Assembly (NCBI GenBank): GCA_049700315.1
Contig: JBNAVN010000026.1
Span: 1-33,014 of the forward strand
Length of the DNA stretch: 33,014 nucleotides
Direction: 5' to 3'
Source of the DNA: JAOAFX01 sp049700315
Lineage (GTDB): Bacteria; Hydrothermota; Tepidihabitantia; SM23-42; JAOAFX01
Of the stretch, positions 1 to 7,795 are shown piece after piece. The notes beneath the pieces were generated by a model that saw only the letters and a program-made list of their open reading frames with translations, was not told the DNA's origin and made no database searches. The position numbers and the translations under genes are program-made. Numbering within the stretch: the first letter of the stretch is position 1; each line of letters begins with the position of its first letter.

Positions 1-2
1 CC

Positions 3-173
3 AATCATCCGCCACGCAACTTGGCGGATGGCGGAATTCAACCATTTAACCAGGTGGTTTGGTCTGGCGACGATGGTTCAGGTAAGAAGGTTTCTAATGG
101 AGTATATTTCATCCATTTAGAAACAGATGATAGAACAATCCTGATGAGTCAAAAGGTTATAAAACTGGAGTGA
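3..173 (+). CDS. C-terminal end of a secreted protein with a type-A sorting domain (5' end outside window)
   Basis: An open frame enters at the left edge and stops with TGA at 171-173. The readable 56 residues contain FNQVVWSGDDGSGKKVSNG followed by VYFI and end in KVIKLE. This is the usual layout of the last strands of a type IX secretion (Por) type-A sorting domain or the related FlgD-like Ig fold: VxWdGxDxxGkxVxnGvYf, then a short strand ending in a basic or hydrophobic tail. Such a domain targets a protein across the outer membrane in FCB-group bacteria. Nothing can be said of the passenger domain, which lies to the left. A hairpin repeat (7-29) sits inside the frame just before the conserved part and is translated as NHPPRNLADGG, so the repeat may have inserted into the linker. 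Confidence 0.75.
   Translation, partial: NHPPRNLADGGIQPFNQVVWSGDDGSGKKVSNGVYFIHLETDDRTILMSQKVIKLE
7..29. repeat. REP-like hairpin inside coding sequence
   Basis: Arms ATCCGCCA (7-14) and TGGCGGAT (22-29) are perfect 8-bp inverted repeats around a 7-nt loop. The core (9-27) closely resembles the inner part of the element at 545-564 (CCGCCAC..CTTGGC.GG), so the two look like copies of one dispersed hairpin family. Confidence 0.55.
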
Positions 174-376
174 AAGATACAAAATTTCACAATATTTTCA
201 CAATTTTAGATTATAATATAATGCGCCCTCTTGAATCAAATATATTGAATCAGGCATTCAGTATCGTCTGGGTGGGTGACGAGGAATATGGTGATATAGT
301 TCCAGCAGGTATTTATTTCTGCGTATTGGAATGCAACGATTTAAAGATTTGTGCTAAAGTAATCAAATGTAAATAG
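170..376 (+). pseudogene. Degraded fragment of a second sorting-domain tail
   Basis: The frame opens with a GTG overlapping the previous stop codon and runs for 68 residues. Its second half reads SIVWVGDEEYGDIVPAG, then IYFCVLE, and ends in AKVIKCK. These match the final strands of the same type-A sorting domain seen at 3-173 and at the end of the 757-2178 protein (VVW..., PAGIYF, VVKIR). The N-terminal part has no recognisable passenger domain, no signal peptide and no ribosome binding site, and the frame differs from both neighbours. I read it as the leftover 3' end of a duplicated secreted-protein gene rather than a working small gene. A functional short peptide cannot be excluded. Confidence 0.5.
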
Positions 377-536
377 GAAGTAAGATGGCGAAAAAGTTTT
401 TACCATATCGGTAAAATACGACTGGGAATTGATTGGCTATGGTTATATTTCATGTTGAAAGAAATCGGTGATTTTTCAAAATTCTATCCAGAGAAGTATT
501 ACAAAATAGGTAAAAGGTAAGTTTTTCCAAAAAATT

Positions 537-574
537 CCCTCTCCCCGCCACACTTCTTGGCAGGTGGGAGAGGG
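537..574. repeat. Long REP-like palindromic element
   Basis: Outer arms CCCTCTCCC (537-545) and GGGAGAGGG (566-574) pair perfectly. Inner arms GCCA (547-550) and TGGC (558-561) pair as well. The following GGGTGAGGGGAATT again mirrors the left flank. This layout is typical of dispersed intergenic palindromes. The inner part resembles the hairpin at 7-29. Confidence 0.6.
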
Positions 575-602
575 TAAGGGTGAGGGGAATTTAGTATAGG
601 TT

Positions 603-634
603 ATCAGAATATCAGGATAACAGGATATCAGAAA
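603..634. repeat. 8-nt tandem repeat, unit ATCAGGAT, four copies
   Basis: Units ATCAGAAT, ATCAGGAT, AACAGGAT and ATCAGAAA run head to tail. The same unit recurs on the other strand upstream of the oxidoreductase alpha gene (18832-18871). Confidence 0.7.
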
Positions 635-690
635 TAAGAAAACTGATTTCCTGGTCTTCTGGTACCCCGATCTCCTTTTGATTATTACCC

Positions 691-708
691 TCCCATCAAG
701 CGATGGGA
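691..708. repeat. Small perfect hairpin
   Basis: TCCCATC (691-697) and GATGGGA (702-708) pair around AAGC. There is no T-run directly after it, so it is not a clear terminator. It lies about 40 nt upstream of the ribosome binding site of the next gene. Confidence 0.45.
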
Positions 709-756
709 AATAAATGTTAATTTTTTGGGAAAAAATAAACTGATACAGGAGGCTAT

Positions 757-2178
757 ATGACTTTTTTACTATGCTACATTCTTATGTTCCAATATTGGTC
801 GACACCGATGGACTTAGGGATTCCCGGTATTGTTGATATAAATCCCCAGTCCTGTCGGCGTCAGGGAGAACACACCTGCCTTGTATGGGAAGCATATATT
901 AATGGTAACTGGGAAATCTTCTCACGATTCTGCTACGGTGCATCATATACTGATACAATCCGAATTTCTAATGATGTTTCGGATGATCACCATCCAGCCA
1001 TTGCCTATGACCAGATGAGAAATTGCTTCTGGTGTGTATGGGAGAGATACCTTACTGATAGCTCAGAGATTTATATCAGTCAGGGACTACCGGGAAGTGG
1101 ATGGCAACCACCACAACCGGTTACCACGGATTCCTTTTACAATTCAAGACCTTCGGTATGCGTCATTAATGGCATAATCTGGGTTGTATGGGAAAAATAT
1201 GGATTAATTTATGATTCGGTTAGGATTGGAAATATTTGTGCACAATACTATGACGGTAATACCTGGTCGCCTGTAATGCAGCTTAGCAATGATATGTATC
1301 TTTCCAATGTTAATCCTAAAATCAATAACCGCTACGGCCATCCCTTTGTAGTCTGGCAGAAAGGTGTCTATTATTTTGATATTTACTACAGCGAGTATAT
1401 TAACGGCAATTGGCAACCCCAGCAGGATATTGCACCCCATCCAGCTCAGGATAGCCGACCTGAAATTGCGGTTGAGCCTTCTCTACTGGGTGATGCTGGG
1501 GTTTGGGTAGCGTGGATGACTGACCGCATTTCTTATAATCAGTTTGAAATATACTGTACTGCTTATGATACCTTTACAACTTATTATCGCATTACCACGC
1601 ACGACTCAGCAGATGTAAACCCAAATCCGCTTCAAGCCATTGCCATTACAAGGCAAAACCTACCCGGGATAGCATTTGCAACAAAACGACATGGCAATTA
1701 TGACATCTATACAAGCGAGGGTAATGATACAATATTCCCGGTTGACACTAATACCGCAACCGACATAAATCCAGTTATGACTGGAGGTGATTGGTATGTC
1801 TGGGTTCTCTGGCAGAGTGATAGAGATGGAGATTGGGACATTTATGGAAGTTTCATTTATTGTGGTGGGATTGAAGATACAAAGACAAAAAATTTAAAGC
1901 AACAAAACCAGGTGCTAACAGTTTATCCAAACCCATTCACCGATGCACTCTCAATTAGATTTAAAGGTATGAGACCTGAAGAAAGGATAGCATTGCAGAT
2001 TTATGATATAACTGGTAAACTTATAAGACAGTGGAACAGGCAGGCTATAGATAAAACAGATATAGTTGTTTGGAATGTTCAAAACAAATCCTGCCATAAA
2101 ATCCCTGCAGGAATTTATTTTATAAAACTTGACTGCGATGATGAATCTTTTATTCAGAGTGTAGTTAAAATAAGATAA
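757..2178 (+). CDS. Secreted beta-propeller-like protein with type-A C-terminal sorting domain
   Basis: A protein of 473 residues. ATG at 757 is preceded by a strong AGGAGG (747-752). The N-terminus is short and hydrophobic (MTFLLCYILMFQYW), consistent with an export signal, though it lacks a basic n-region. Residues about 35-375 repeat a motif of the form xVWExYxNGNWEIFxS (VWEAYINGNWEIF, VWERYLTDSSEIY, VVWQKGVYYFDIYYS, VAWMTDRISYNQFEIY, VLWQSDRDGDWDIYGS), spaced as in a beta-propeller. Residues 386-473 form a sorting domain: VYPNPFTDAL, then YDITGKLIRQ, then PAGIYFIKL and the tail SVVKIR. The protein is probably exported and then anchored or released at the cell surface. Its ligand is unknown. 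It converges on the ATP synthase operon, with 34 nt between the stops. Confidence 0.85.
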   Translation: MTFLLCYILMFQYWSTPMDLGIPGIVDINPQSCRRQGEHTCLVWEAYINGNWEIFSRFCYGASYTDTIRISNDVSDDHHPAIAYDQMRNCFWCVWERYLTDSSEIYISQGLPGSGWQPPQPVTTDSFYNSRPSVCVINGIIWVVWEKYGLIYDSVRIGNICAQYYDGNTWSPVMQLSNDMYLSNVNPKINNRYGHPFVVWQKGVYYFDIYYSEYINGNWQPQQDIAPHPAQDSRPEIAVEPSLLGDAGVWVAWMTDRISYNQFEIYCTAYDTFTTYYRITTHDSADVNPNPLQAIAITRQNLPGIAFATKRHGNYDIYTSEGNDTIFPVDTNTATDINPVMTGGDWYVWVLWQSDRDGDWDIYGSFIYCGGIEDTKTKNLKQQNQVLTVYPNPFTDALSIRFKGMRPEERIALQIYDITGKLIRQWNRQAIDKTDIVVWNVQNKSCHKIPAGIYFIKLDCDDESFIQSVVKIR

Positions 2179-2212
2179 GGATAGACGGTAATTTAAATTA
2201 CGACACAAACTC

Positions 2213-2623
2213 TTACTTCTTTTTCTTCCGCTGTCCGACTTTTATTCTCACCAATGCACGCTGGAATGCAGCCATTGCCTCGGCATGGGTCATCTTATCA
2301 GCCCTCTTCTCCTCCATCAATCTTTGAGCCCTTTCCCTTGCCTTCATCGCCCTTTCAATGTCAATCTCCTCAGCCCTTTCTGCTGCATCGGCAAGTATGA
2401 TCACCTTATGCGGCAGTACCTGGACAAATCCACCGGTTATTGCGATGTATTCAATCTCACCATCTTTTTTTATTTTTATCTCTCCAGGACTGATTATGGA
2501 AACCAGCGGCACATGTTTGGCAAGGATACTTATCTCACCCTGGACCGTAGGAACGGTGAGAACATCAATATCCTGTGAATATACAAGCCTTTCCGGAGTA
2601 ACGATTTCTAAGCGGAATTTCAT
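2213..2623 (-). CDS. atpC: F-type ATP synthase epsilon subunit
   Basis: 136 residues, the normal length for epsilon. It starts MKFRLEIVTPERLVYS and contains PTVQGEISILAKHVPLVS and the GGFVQV strand of the N-terminal beta-sandwich. A helical C-terminal half follows (residues about 88-125), ending in a basic KKKK tail. Epsilon sits on the central stalk with gamma, couples F1 to the c-ring and can inhibit ATP hydrolysis through its C-terminal helices. It is the last gene of the operon; its start lies 3 nt after the atpD stop, so it is almost certainly co-translated. No hairpin terminator is evident after it; the 34-nt gap to the convergent gene holds only an AT-rich palindrome (2188-2201). Confidence 0.96.
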   Translation of the reverse strand: MKFRLEIVTPERLVYSQDIDVLTVPTVQGEISILAKHVPLVSIISPGEIKIKKDGEIEYIAITGGFVQVLPHKVIILADAAERAEEIDIERAMKARERAQRLMEEKRADKMTHAEAMAAFQRALVRIKVGQRKKKK

Positions 2624-2626
2624 CTT

Positions 2627-3985
2627 CTAAATATCCAAACCTCCACACATATATAGACTCTGCTCTGACATATCATCACAAGCACCTTCAAGTATTGCCT
2701 TAAATGCCTTTATCGTCTCTTTTAATGGCACATATTGTCCTGGTCTGCCGGTAAATGTCTCCGCAACAAAGAATGGCTGGGATAAAAATTTCTGAATCTT
2801 CCTTGCCCTGGTCACAGTTAGTTTGTCTTCTTCAGAAAGTTCTTCAAAACCTAAGATTGCAATGACATCCTGCAAATCCTTATATCTCTGCAAAACCCTT
2901 TGCACACCCCTTGCTACATTGTAATGCTCTTCACCAACAAATCTCGGGTCAAGAATCGTAGAAGTTGAATCAAGTGGATCAACTGCCGGATATATACCCA
3001 ATTCAGCAATCGGCCTTGATAGAACAATCGTGGAATCAAGATGACCGAATGTCGTTGCTGGTGCCGGGTCGGTCAAATCATCGGCTGGAACATATACTGC
3101 CTGGACCGAGGTAATTGAACCATGTTTTGTTGAAGTGATTCTTTCCTGCAATTCACCCATCTCTGTAGCAAGTGTCGGCTGATAGCCGACTGCAGACGGA
3201 ATCCTGCCCAGCAATGCTGAAACTTCTGAGCCCGCCATGGTGAAACGATAGATGTTATCAATGAATAACAATACATCCTTGTGTTCTTCGTCTCTGAAAT
3301 ATTCTGCCATTGATAAGGCAGTCAAACCAACCCTTGCCCTTACTCCGGGTGGTTCATTCATCTGTCCAAATACTAAAACCGTCTTATTGATAACCCCTGA
3401 ACGGTTCATCTCATTATAAAGGTCATTACCTTCACGCGTCCTTTCTCCGATCCCTGCAAAAACAGAAACACCACCATGCTCAAGTGCAATGTTTCTTATC
3501 AATTCCATTACGACCACAGTCTTACCCACACCCGCACCACCAAAAAGCCCAACTTTTCCACCTTTCATAATCGGTGCAATGAGATCAATAACCTTTATGC
3601 CGGTTTCAAGAATTTCAACATTCGTTGATTGTTCCTTAAATGCAGGTGGTTTACAATGGACAGGTCGACGCAGTTTTCCATCCACTGGACCCTTCTCATC
3701 AATGGGCTCACCCAGAATATTAAAAAGTCTGCCCAGGGTCTCCGGACCAACCGGCACAGTTATTGGTTCTGCCAAATCAATAACCTCCATTCCTCGTGCG
3801 ATATTTTCAGTAGGTCCCATTGCAATTGTCCTTACTACATTGTATCCAAGATGCTGTTGCACTTCAAGAATGAGGTCACCGTCCTTTAATGTTAATTTCA
3901 ATGCACCATAAATCTCGGGCAATTTCTCGGTAAATTCAACATCCACAACTGGACCCATTACCTGTAAAACTCTTCCTTTATTCAT
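2627..3985 (-). CDS. atpD: F-type ATP synthase beta subunit
   Basis: Catalytic F1 subunit, 452 residues, slightly short at the C-terminus (it ends SEQSLYMCGGLDI). The P-loop GGAGVGKT is at 149-156. The catalytic GERTREGND follows at 180-188, then the Walker B region LLFIDNIYRF (239-248) and SEVSALLGRIPSAVGYQPTL. The DELSEED lever appears as EELSEED (381-387). The ATG has a perfect AAGGAGG 10 nt upstream (3996-4002), which is needed because a 284-nt spacer separates this gene from atpG. That spacer is unusual in an otherwise tight operon and holds repeats. The protein works in the alpha3beta3 ring on the cytoplasmic side of the membrane. Confidence 0.98.
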   Translation of the reverse strand: MNKGRVLQVMGPVVDVEFTEKLPEIYGALKLTLKDGDLILEVQQHLGYNVVRTIAMGPTENIARGMEVIDLAEPITVPVGPETLGRLFNILGEPIDEKGPVDGKLRRPVHCKPPAFKEQSTNVEILETGIKVIDLIAPIMKGGKVGLFGGAGVGKTVVVMELIRNIALEHGGVSVFAGIGERTREGNDLYNEMNRSGVINKTVLVFGQMNEPPGVRARVGLTALSMAEYFRDEEHKDVLLFIDNIYRFTMAGSEVSALLGRIPSAVGYQPTLATEMGELQERITSTKHGSITSVQAVYVPADDLTDPAPATTFGHLDSTIVLSRPIAELGIYPAVDPLDSTSTILDPRFVGEEHYNVARGVQRVLQRYKDLQDVIAILGFEELSEEDKLTVTRARKIQKFLSQPFFVAETFTGRPGQYVPLKETIKAFKAILEGACDDMSEQSLYMCGGLDI

Positions 3986-4011
3986 AATTCTATAACCTCC
4001 TTGGATATATC

Positions 4012-4043
4012 AAATACCTAAATTCCTAAACACCTAAATACCT
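4012..4043. repeat. 8-nt tandem repeat, unit AAATACCT, four copies
   Basis: Units AAATACCT, AAATTCCT, AAACACCT and AAATACCT lie head to tail. In the direction of atpD transcription each unit reads AGGTATTT or similar, just upstream of the atpD ribosome binding site. Confidence 0.7.
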
Positions 4044-4058
4044 AAAAGATAATTACCT

Positions 4059-4078
4059 GCAAGGCTAAATTGCCTCGC
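4059..4078. repeat. REP-like hairpin, GCGAGGC/GCCTTGC arms
   Basis: On the minus strand GCGAGGC and GCCTTGC pair (one G-T) around AATTTA. The 11-mer TTTAGCCTTGC is shared with the hairpin at 32724-32741, so both appear to be members of one dispersed family. Confidence 0.5.
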
Positions 4079-4269
4079 CACTGGCTTTTTAAGTAGAACC
4101 ATTTTTTCTTTACCATCTTTCTTACCCTTCAGAGCCATCTCAAGTCTTCTGTCTTTTTCGCGTTACCATAAGTCTTTCTTCAATTCAATTAAAAATTAGT
4201 TTTCTGATTCATTAGATTTCTTGTATCTTTCTGCCCAATAAATTGGGTAACTACAATTTTATCCATATT

Positions 4270-5130
4270 CTATTTTCCCAGACCCTCAATCACTGCCTTG
4301 GTGGTTGACAATTCAGTCAATTCCTTTGTGATTCCTTCCTGCCTTGCCTTGTTATATGAAAGGGTAAGACCCTGAATAAGACTCTCGGCATTCTCTGTAG
4401 CATTCTTCATTGCCATCATTCGTGCGGAAAATTCTGATGCCTGTGATTCAAGGACTGCAGCGTATATCCTGTATTCTATTATTCTGACAAGCAAAGTATC
4501 AATCACTTCCTCAGGTGAAGGTTCATATACGAACTGGGCAAGGAAAGGCTCTTCTGGTTGTTCCTGATGAAATGGTAATAATCTCAAAACCGTAGGACGC
4601 TGGACAACATTTGATACATAATCACTGTATACAAGGTTAACCTCATCAACAAATCCTTTTATAAATTCATCAATAATTATCTGGGAAATGGGTGTGATGC
4701 TGATAAAGGAAACTGGTGCACCAAGACCGGTAAACTCAGCAATTATTTTATATCCGCGTCGGATAAAAAAATCCCTGCCTTTCCTTCCTACCGCAAGGAT
4801 GGAACAGGTTTCTTTATCTTTAATCTGTTTCAGTACCTCGCCAATTATGTTCATATTAAATGCACCGCACAAACCACGGTCTGAAGTAATAAGGACGATT
4901 AGTGTATTCTTGATCTCCCTTTTCTGCAATAATGGATGGAGTTCACGCTCGGTCTTTGGTGCAAGATTCAACAGTAGATTCCAGGCAAGCTGGGCATAGG
5001 GTCTTGAAGCCAGAAGTGCAGACAAAGTCTTTGTCATCTTCGCACCTGCAACCATCTGCATCGTCTTGGTAATCTTTTTGATATTGCTTACGGATCTGAT
5101 ATGTCGTTTTATATCACGTACCGAAGCCAT
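4270..5130 (-). CDS. atpG: F-type ATP synthase gamma subunit
   Basis: 286 residues, the usual length. The N-terminal helix MASVRDIKRHIRSVSNIKKITKTMQMVAGAKM is diagnostic of gamma, as are LITSDRGLCGAFN (about 82-94) and the C-terminal helix RMMAMKNATENAESLIQGL. Gamma is the rotating shaft inside the alpha3beta3 ring. The ATG lies 44 nt after the atpA stop. That spacer contains the 12-mer CAAAATGATTAA together with ACAAGGCATCCC, a pair that recurs in the spacer before atpE. Confidence 0.97.
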   Translation of the reverse strand: MASVRDIKRHIRSVSNIKKITKTMQMVAGAKMTKTLSALLASRPYAQLAWNLLLNLAPKTERELHPLLQKREIKNTLIVLITSDRGLCGAFNMNIIGEVLKQIKDKETCSILAVGRKGRDFFIRRGYKIIAEFTGLGAPVSFISITPISQIIIDEFIKGFVDEVNLVYSDYVSNVVQRPTVLRLLPFHQEQPEEPFLAQFVYEPSPEEVIDTLLVRIIEYRIYAAVLESQASEFSARMMAMKNATENAESLIQGLTLSYNKARQEGITKELTELSTTKAVIEGLGK

Positions 5131-5174
5131 AATAATAAAGGTTTATGATGGGATGCCTTGTTCACCCCTGTTAA

Positions 5175-6686
5175 TCATTTTGAAAATAGCCCTCTAAATT
5201 CCTGTATTGCCTGACTCAATTTCTTTTCCATATCCTCATCAAGGTCTTTTGTTTGCTTTATCTTTTTACCAATTTCAGGATGGGATGTATCCATATATCT
5301 TAAGAATTCATCTTCAAATTTTTTAACCTTATCAATCGGAATATCATCAAGCATGCCGGAAATTCCAGCATATATAATCATCACCTGTTTCTCCACTGAC
5401 ATTGGAACATATTGTCCCTGTTTTAAGATTTCAGTCATCACCTTGCCCCGGGTCAATTGTTTGCGGGTTGCTTCATCAAGGTCGCTGGCAAATTCCGCAA
5501 ATGCAGCCATTTCACGATATTGTGCCAGGTCAAGACGGAGTTTGCCCGCAACCTTCTTCATCGCCTTTATCTGGGCAGTTGAGCCAACCCTTGATACAGA
5601 AAGACCGACATTGATAGCAGGCCTTATACCCTGATAAAATAATTCAGGTTCAAGATATATCTGCCCATCGGTAATTGATATAACATTCGTTGGAATATAT
5701 GAAGTTATATCACCTGCCTGGGTTTCAATTATGGGCAGGGCAGTCAAAGAACCTCCGCCATGTTCTTTATTCAATTTTGCTGCCCTTTCTAATAGTCTTG
5801 AATGAAGATAGAAAATGTCACCTGGATATGCTTCTCTACTCGGTGGTCTTCTCAATAGAAGAGAAATCTGACGATATGCCCAGGCATGTTTTGAAAGGTC
5901 ATCATATATGACAAGGGCATCTTTTCCCTGGTCCATAAAATATTCACCCATTGCACAGCCAGAATAGGGTGCGATATACCACAGAGATGCAGGGTCAGAA
6001 GAACAGGCACCAACAACAATCGTCCACTCCATTGCCCCGTATTTTTCTAACTCAGAAACAATCCTTGCAAGTTTTGATTCTTTCTGGCCAATTGACACAT
6101 AGATACAAATGACATTTTCTTCTTTCTGATTAAGTATTGTATCAATCACAATTGCCGTCTTACCCGTCTGGCGGTCACCGATTATCAACTCACGTTGCCC
6201 CCTGCCGATCGGAATCATACTGTCAATCGCCTTTATACCAGTCTGGAGTGGAGTATTCACCTGCTCACGCAATATGACCCTTGGTGCGATCTTCTCTACA
6301 GGATAATATGTTGATGGTTTGACCGGACCTTTTCCATCAAGTGGTTCGCATAGAGGACTGATAACCCTGCCAAGCAGATTTTCACCAACGCCGACCTCAA
6401 GAATCCTGCCGGTTCCTTTGACGATATCACCTTCTTTTATCTTCTCATAATCACCGAGCACTATTGCACCAATGCGGTCTTCAAGGAGATTTAAGGCGAC
6501 GCCCTGGACACCATTGGGAAATTCAAGCATCTCTGATGCAAAACAATCCTGGAGTCCGGAAAGGTGTGCAACCCCATCACCAATTTCAATGACCGTGCCC
6601 ACCCTTTCAACCTTAACCTTCTTTTCAAATTCAAATAAATCTTTCTTTAATTCTTTTAATAATTTTGTCTTTATGTCCTGACTCAT
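5175..6686 (-). CDS. atpA: F-type ATP synthase alpha subunit
   Basis: 503 residues, full length. The P-loop GDRQTGKT is at 170-177. LVIYDDLSKHAWAYRQISLLLRRPP (258-282) is the family signature. SRVGS at 365-369 carries the arginine finger (R366) that reaches into the catalytic site on beta. Alpha holds the non-catalytic nucleotide sites of F1. The start is ATG with AGGGA upstream, 3 nt after the atpH stop, so translation is probably coupled to delta. Confidence 0.98.
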   Translation of the reverse strand: MSQDIKTKLLKELKKDLFEFEKKVKVERVGTVIEIGDGVAHLSGLQDCFASEMLEFPNGVQGVALNLLEDRIGAIVLGDYEKIKEGDIVKGTGRILEVGVGENLLGRVISPLCEPLDGKGPVKPSTYYPVEKIAPRVILREQVNTPLQTGIKAIDSMIPIGRGQRELIIGDRQTGKTAIVIDTILNQKEENVICIYVSIGQKESKLARIVSELEKYGAMEWTIVVGACSSDPASLWYIAPYSGCAMGEYFMDQGKDALVIYDDLSKHAWAYRQISLLLRRPPSREAYPGDIFYLHSRLLERAAKLNKEHGGGSLTALPIIETQAGDITSYIPTNVISITDGQIYLEPELFYQGIRPAINVGLSVSRVGSTAQIKAMKKVAGKLRLDLAQYREMAAFAEFASDLDEATRKQLTRGKVMTEILKQGQYVPMSVEKQVMIIYAGISGMLDDIPIDKVKKFEDEFLRYMDTSHPEIGKKIKQTKDLDEDMEKKLSQAIQEFRGLFSK

Positions 6687-6689
6687 AAG

Positions 6690-7226
6690 TTATCCCTGTT
6701 TTATGTTTTTCAGCAATTCAGAAATTTTTGATTTTAAACTGGCATCTATCATCAGGTCACCGCTCTTTATCACCATTCCGCCGATTATCTCAGGATCAAT
6801 AATATTTTTTATGCTAACCGGCTTGTGCAATTTGCGGGCAAAACTCTGGTTGAGATTTTCTTTTTCTTCGTTTGTCAAGGGGACTGCAGTCTTCACCTCA
6901 ATCTCTAAGATTCCGGTTTCAACCCTTGTTCTCTGATAGTTCCTTAGAATCTCACTCAGGCTTGATAAGGCATTACTCCTCAGCAGGAGAAATACGAAAT
7001 CATAGGCTTTATCGCTGATATAATCTTTGAATAATCCTCTAAGAGTTTTTTGTTTTTCCGCAAAAGGAATTCTTGGATTTTCAAGGTAACCACGAAGTTT
7101 TAAGGATGAGCGAAAAGAAGAATCCACCAATTGTAGTTCAGTGAGAATTTTCTCCAAATCAGTTGCATAGGATTGTATACCCACCACCTCTTTTGGTGGA
7201 TTATTCACTTGTCGCTGTCTTCCCAA
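6690..7226 (-). CDS. atpH: F-type ATP synthase delta subunit
   Basis: Peripheral-stalk subunit linking alpha to b. Diagnostic parts are ENPRIPFAEKQKTLRGLF (about 49-66), the C-terminal strand ILEIEVKTAVPLTNEEKENL, and DPEIIGGMVIKSGDLMIDASL (about 144-164). With the TTG start at 7226 (GGAG 7 nt upstream) it has 178 residues and overlaps the end of atpF by 26 nt. Alternative GTG starts lie at 7208, 7187 and 7184. The last two are just after the atpF stop and give an N-terminus closer to typical delta proteins. A small hairpin (CCACC 7184-7188 with GGTGG 7195-7199) spans that alternative start region. The exact start is therefore uncertain. Confidence 0.93.
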   Translation of the reverse strand: MGRQRQVNNPPKEVVGIQSYATDLEKILTELQLVDSSFRSSLKLRGYLENPRIPFAEKQKTLRGLFKDYISDKAYDFVFLLLRSNALSSLSEILRNYQRTRVETGILEIEVKTAVPLTNEEKENLNQSFARKLHKPVSIKNIIDPEIIGGMVIKSGDLMIDASLKSKISELLKNIKQG

Positions 7227-7695
7227 GTTCTTTCTCCACTTCTTTTATCGCCTCTTCAATCAATTCCCTCTGGGACTTTTCATCCAGTTTCTTTCTTATC
7301 AATTCCGCACTCAATGTGACAACCATCTCGCCTACCTCTTTCTTGATATCGGCCATAATATTCTGCTTTTCTGCATTGATCTCCTGCATTGTCCGGTCAA
7401 CAATCTTTCTCGCCTCTTCATTTGCTACCTCAATAATCTTTTTCTTTTCTTCATCACCCAATTTTGTTGCCTGCTCAATAATCCGATGGGCTTCTTTTTT
7501 TGCCTCTTCAAGATATTCCTTGTGTTTTTGTTCAGCCTCAGATGCCTGTTTTTTCAGGTTTTCTGCAGTCTTTATTCCATCTTCTATCTTTGTTGAACGG
7601 TCTTTGAAGAGTTTGAGAATCGGTTTATAGAGGAATCTATTCAATATCCATAAAAGAATCAGAAAATTCACAATCTGGGCAATGAGAAGTAAGGG
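7201..7695 (-). CDS. atpF: F-type ATP synthase b subunit (5' end lost in assembly gap)
   Basis: The frame is open from the gap edge to TAA at 7201-7203. It begins PLLLIAQIVNFLILLWILN, the single membrane helix of subunit b, followed by RFLYKPILKLFKDR. A long charged coiled coil follows, about 120 residues rich in E, K and A, which forms the outer stalk that holds F1 against the membrane sector. A GTG at 7671 could be mistaken for the start. The upstream residues clearly continue the b-subunit transmembrane segment, so the true start lies in the N run. The 3' end overlaps the longest version of atpH. Confidence 0.95.
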   Translation of the reverse strand, partial: PLLLIAQIVNFLILLWILNRFLYKPILKLFKDRSTKIEDGIKTAENLKKQASEAEQKHKEYLEEAKKEAHRIIEQATKLGDEEKKKIIEVANEEARKIVDRTMQEINAEKQNIMADIKKEVGEMVVTLSAELIRKKLDEKSQRELIEEAIKEVEKELGKTATSE

Positions 7696-7795
7696 NNNNN
7701 NNNNNNNNNNNNNNNNNNNNNNNNNNNNNNNNNNNNNNNNNNNNNNNNNNNNNNNNNNNNNNNNNNNNNNNNNNNNNNNNNNNNNNNNNNNNNNN
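7696..7795. other. Assembly gap (100 Ns)
   Basis: Exactly 100 Ns, the conventional placeholder for a scaffold gap of unknown size. A c subunit plus the atpF start needs well over 200 nt, so the real gap is longer than drawn. Confidence 0.97.

Larger units (their letters stand above)
377..756. other. Non-coding spacer rich in repeats, upstream of the secreted propeller gene
   Basis: No convincing gene is visible. Short open stretches occur at 377-522, continuing in the frame of the preceding fragment after its stop, but they have no start signal or recognisable motif. The stretch holds a long imperfect hairpin (537-574), a four-unit 8-nt tandem repeat (603-634) and a small hairpin (691-708). 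An AGGAGG at 747-752 belongs to the next gene. A TTGATT at 678-683 has no convincing -10 partner. Confidence 0.6.
3986..4269. other. Repeat-bearing spacer inside the ATP synthase operon
   Basis: 284 nt lie between atpG and atpD, while most other visible junctions in the operon are overlaps or gaps of up to 44 nt. No intact gene is seen. Read on the minus strand, there are short broken frames (for example MDKIVVTQFIGQKD... and REKDRRLEMALKGKKDGKEK), each of 25-45 codons with no start signal. The gene-proximal part carries a hairpin repeat (4059-4078) and an 8-nt tandem repeat (4012-4043). It looks like inserted or decaying DNA retained inside the operon. Confidence 0.55.

Noticed and set aside
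3489..3911. Long plus-strand frames opposite atpD (and similar ones opposite atpA, atpF and the oxidoreductase genes)
   Set aside because: They are antisense shadows of conserved coding sequence with no start signals or recognisable domains.
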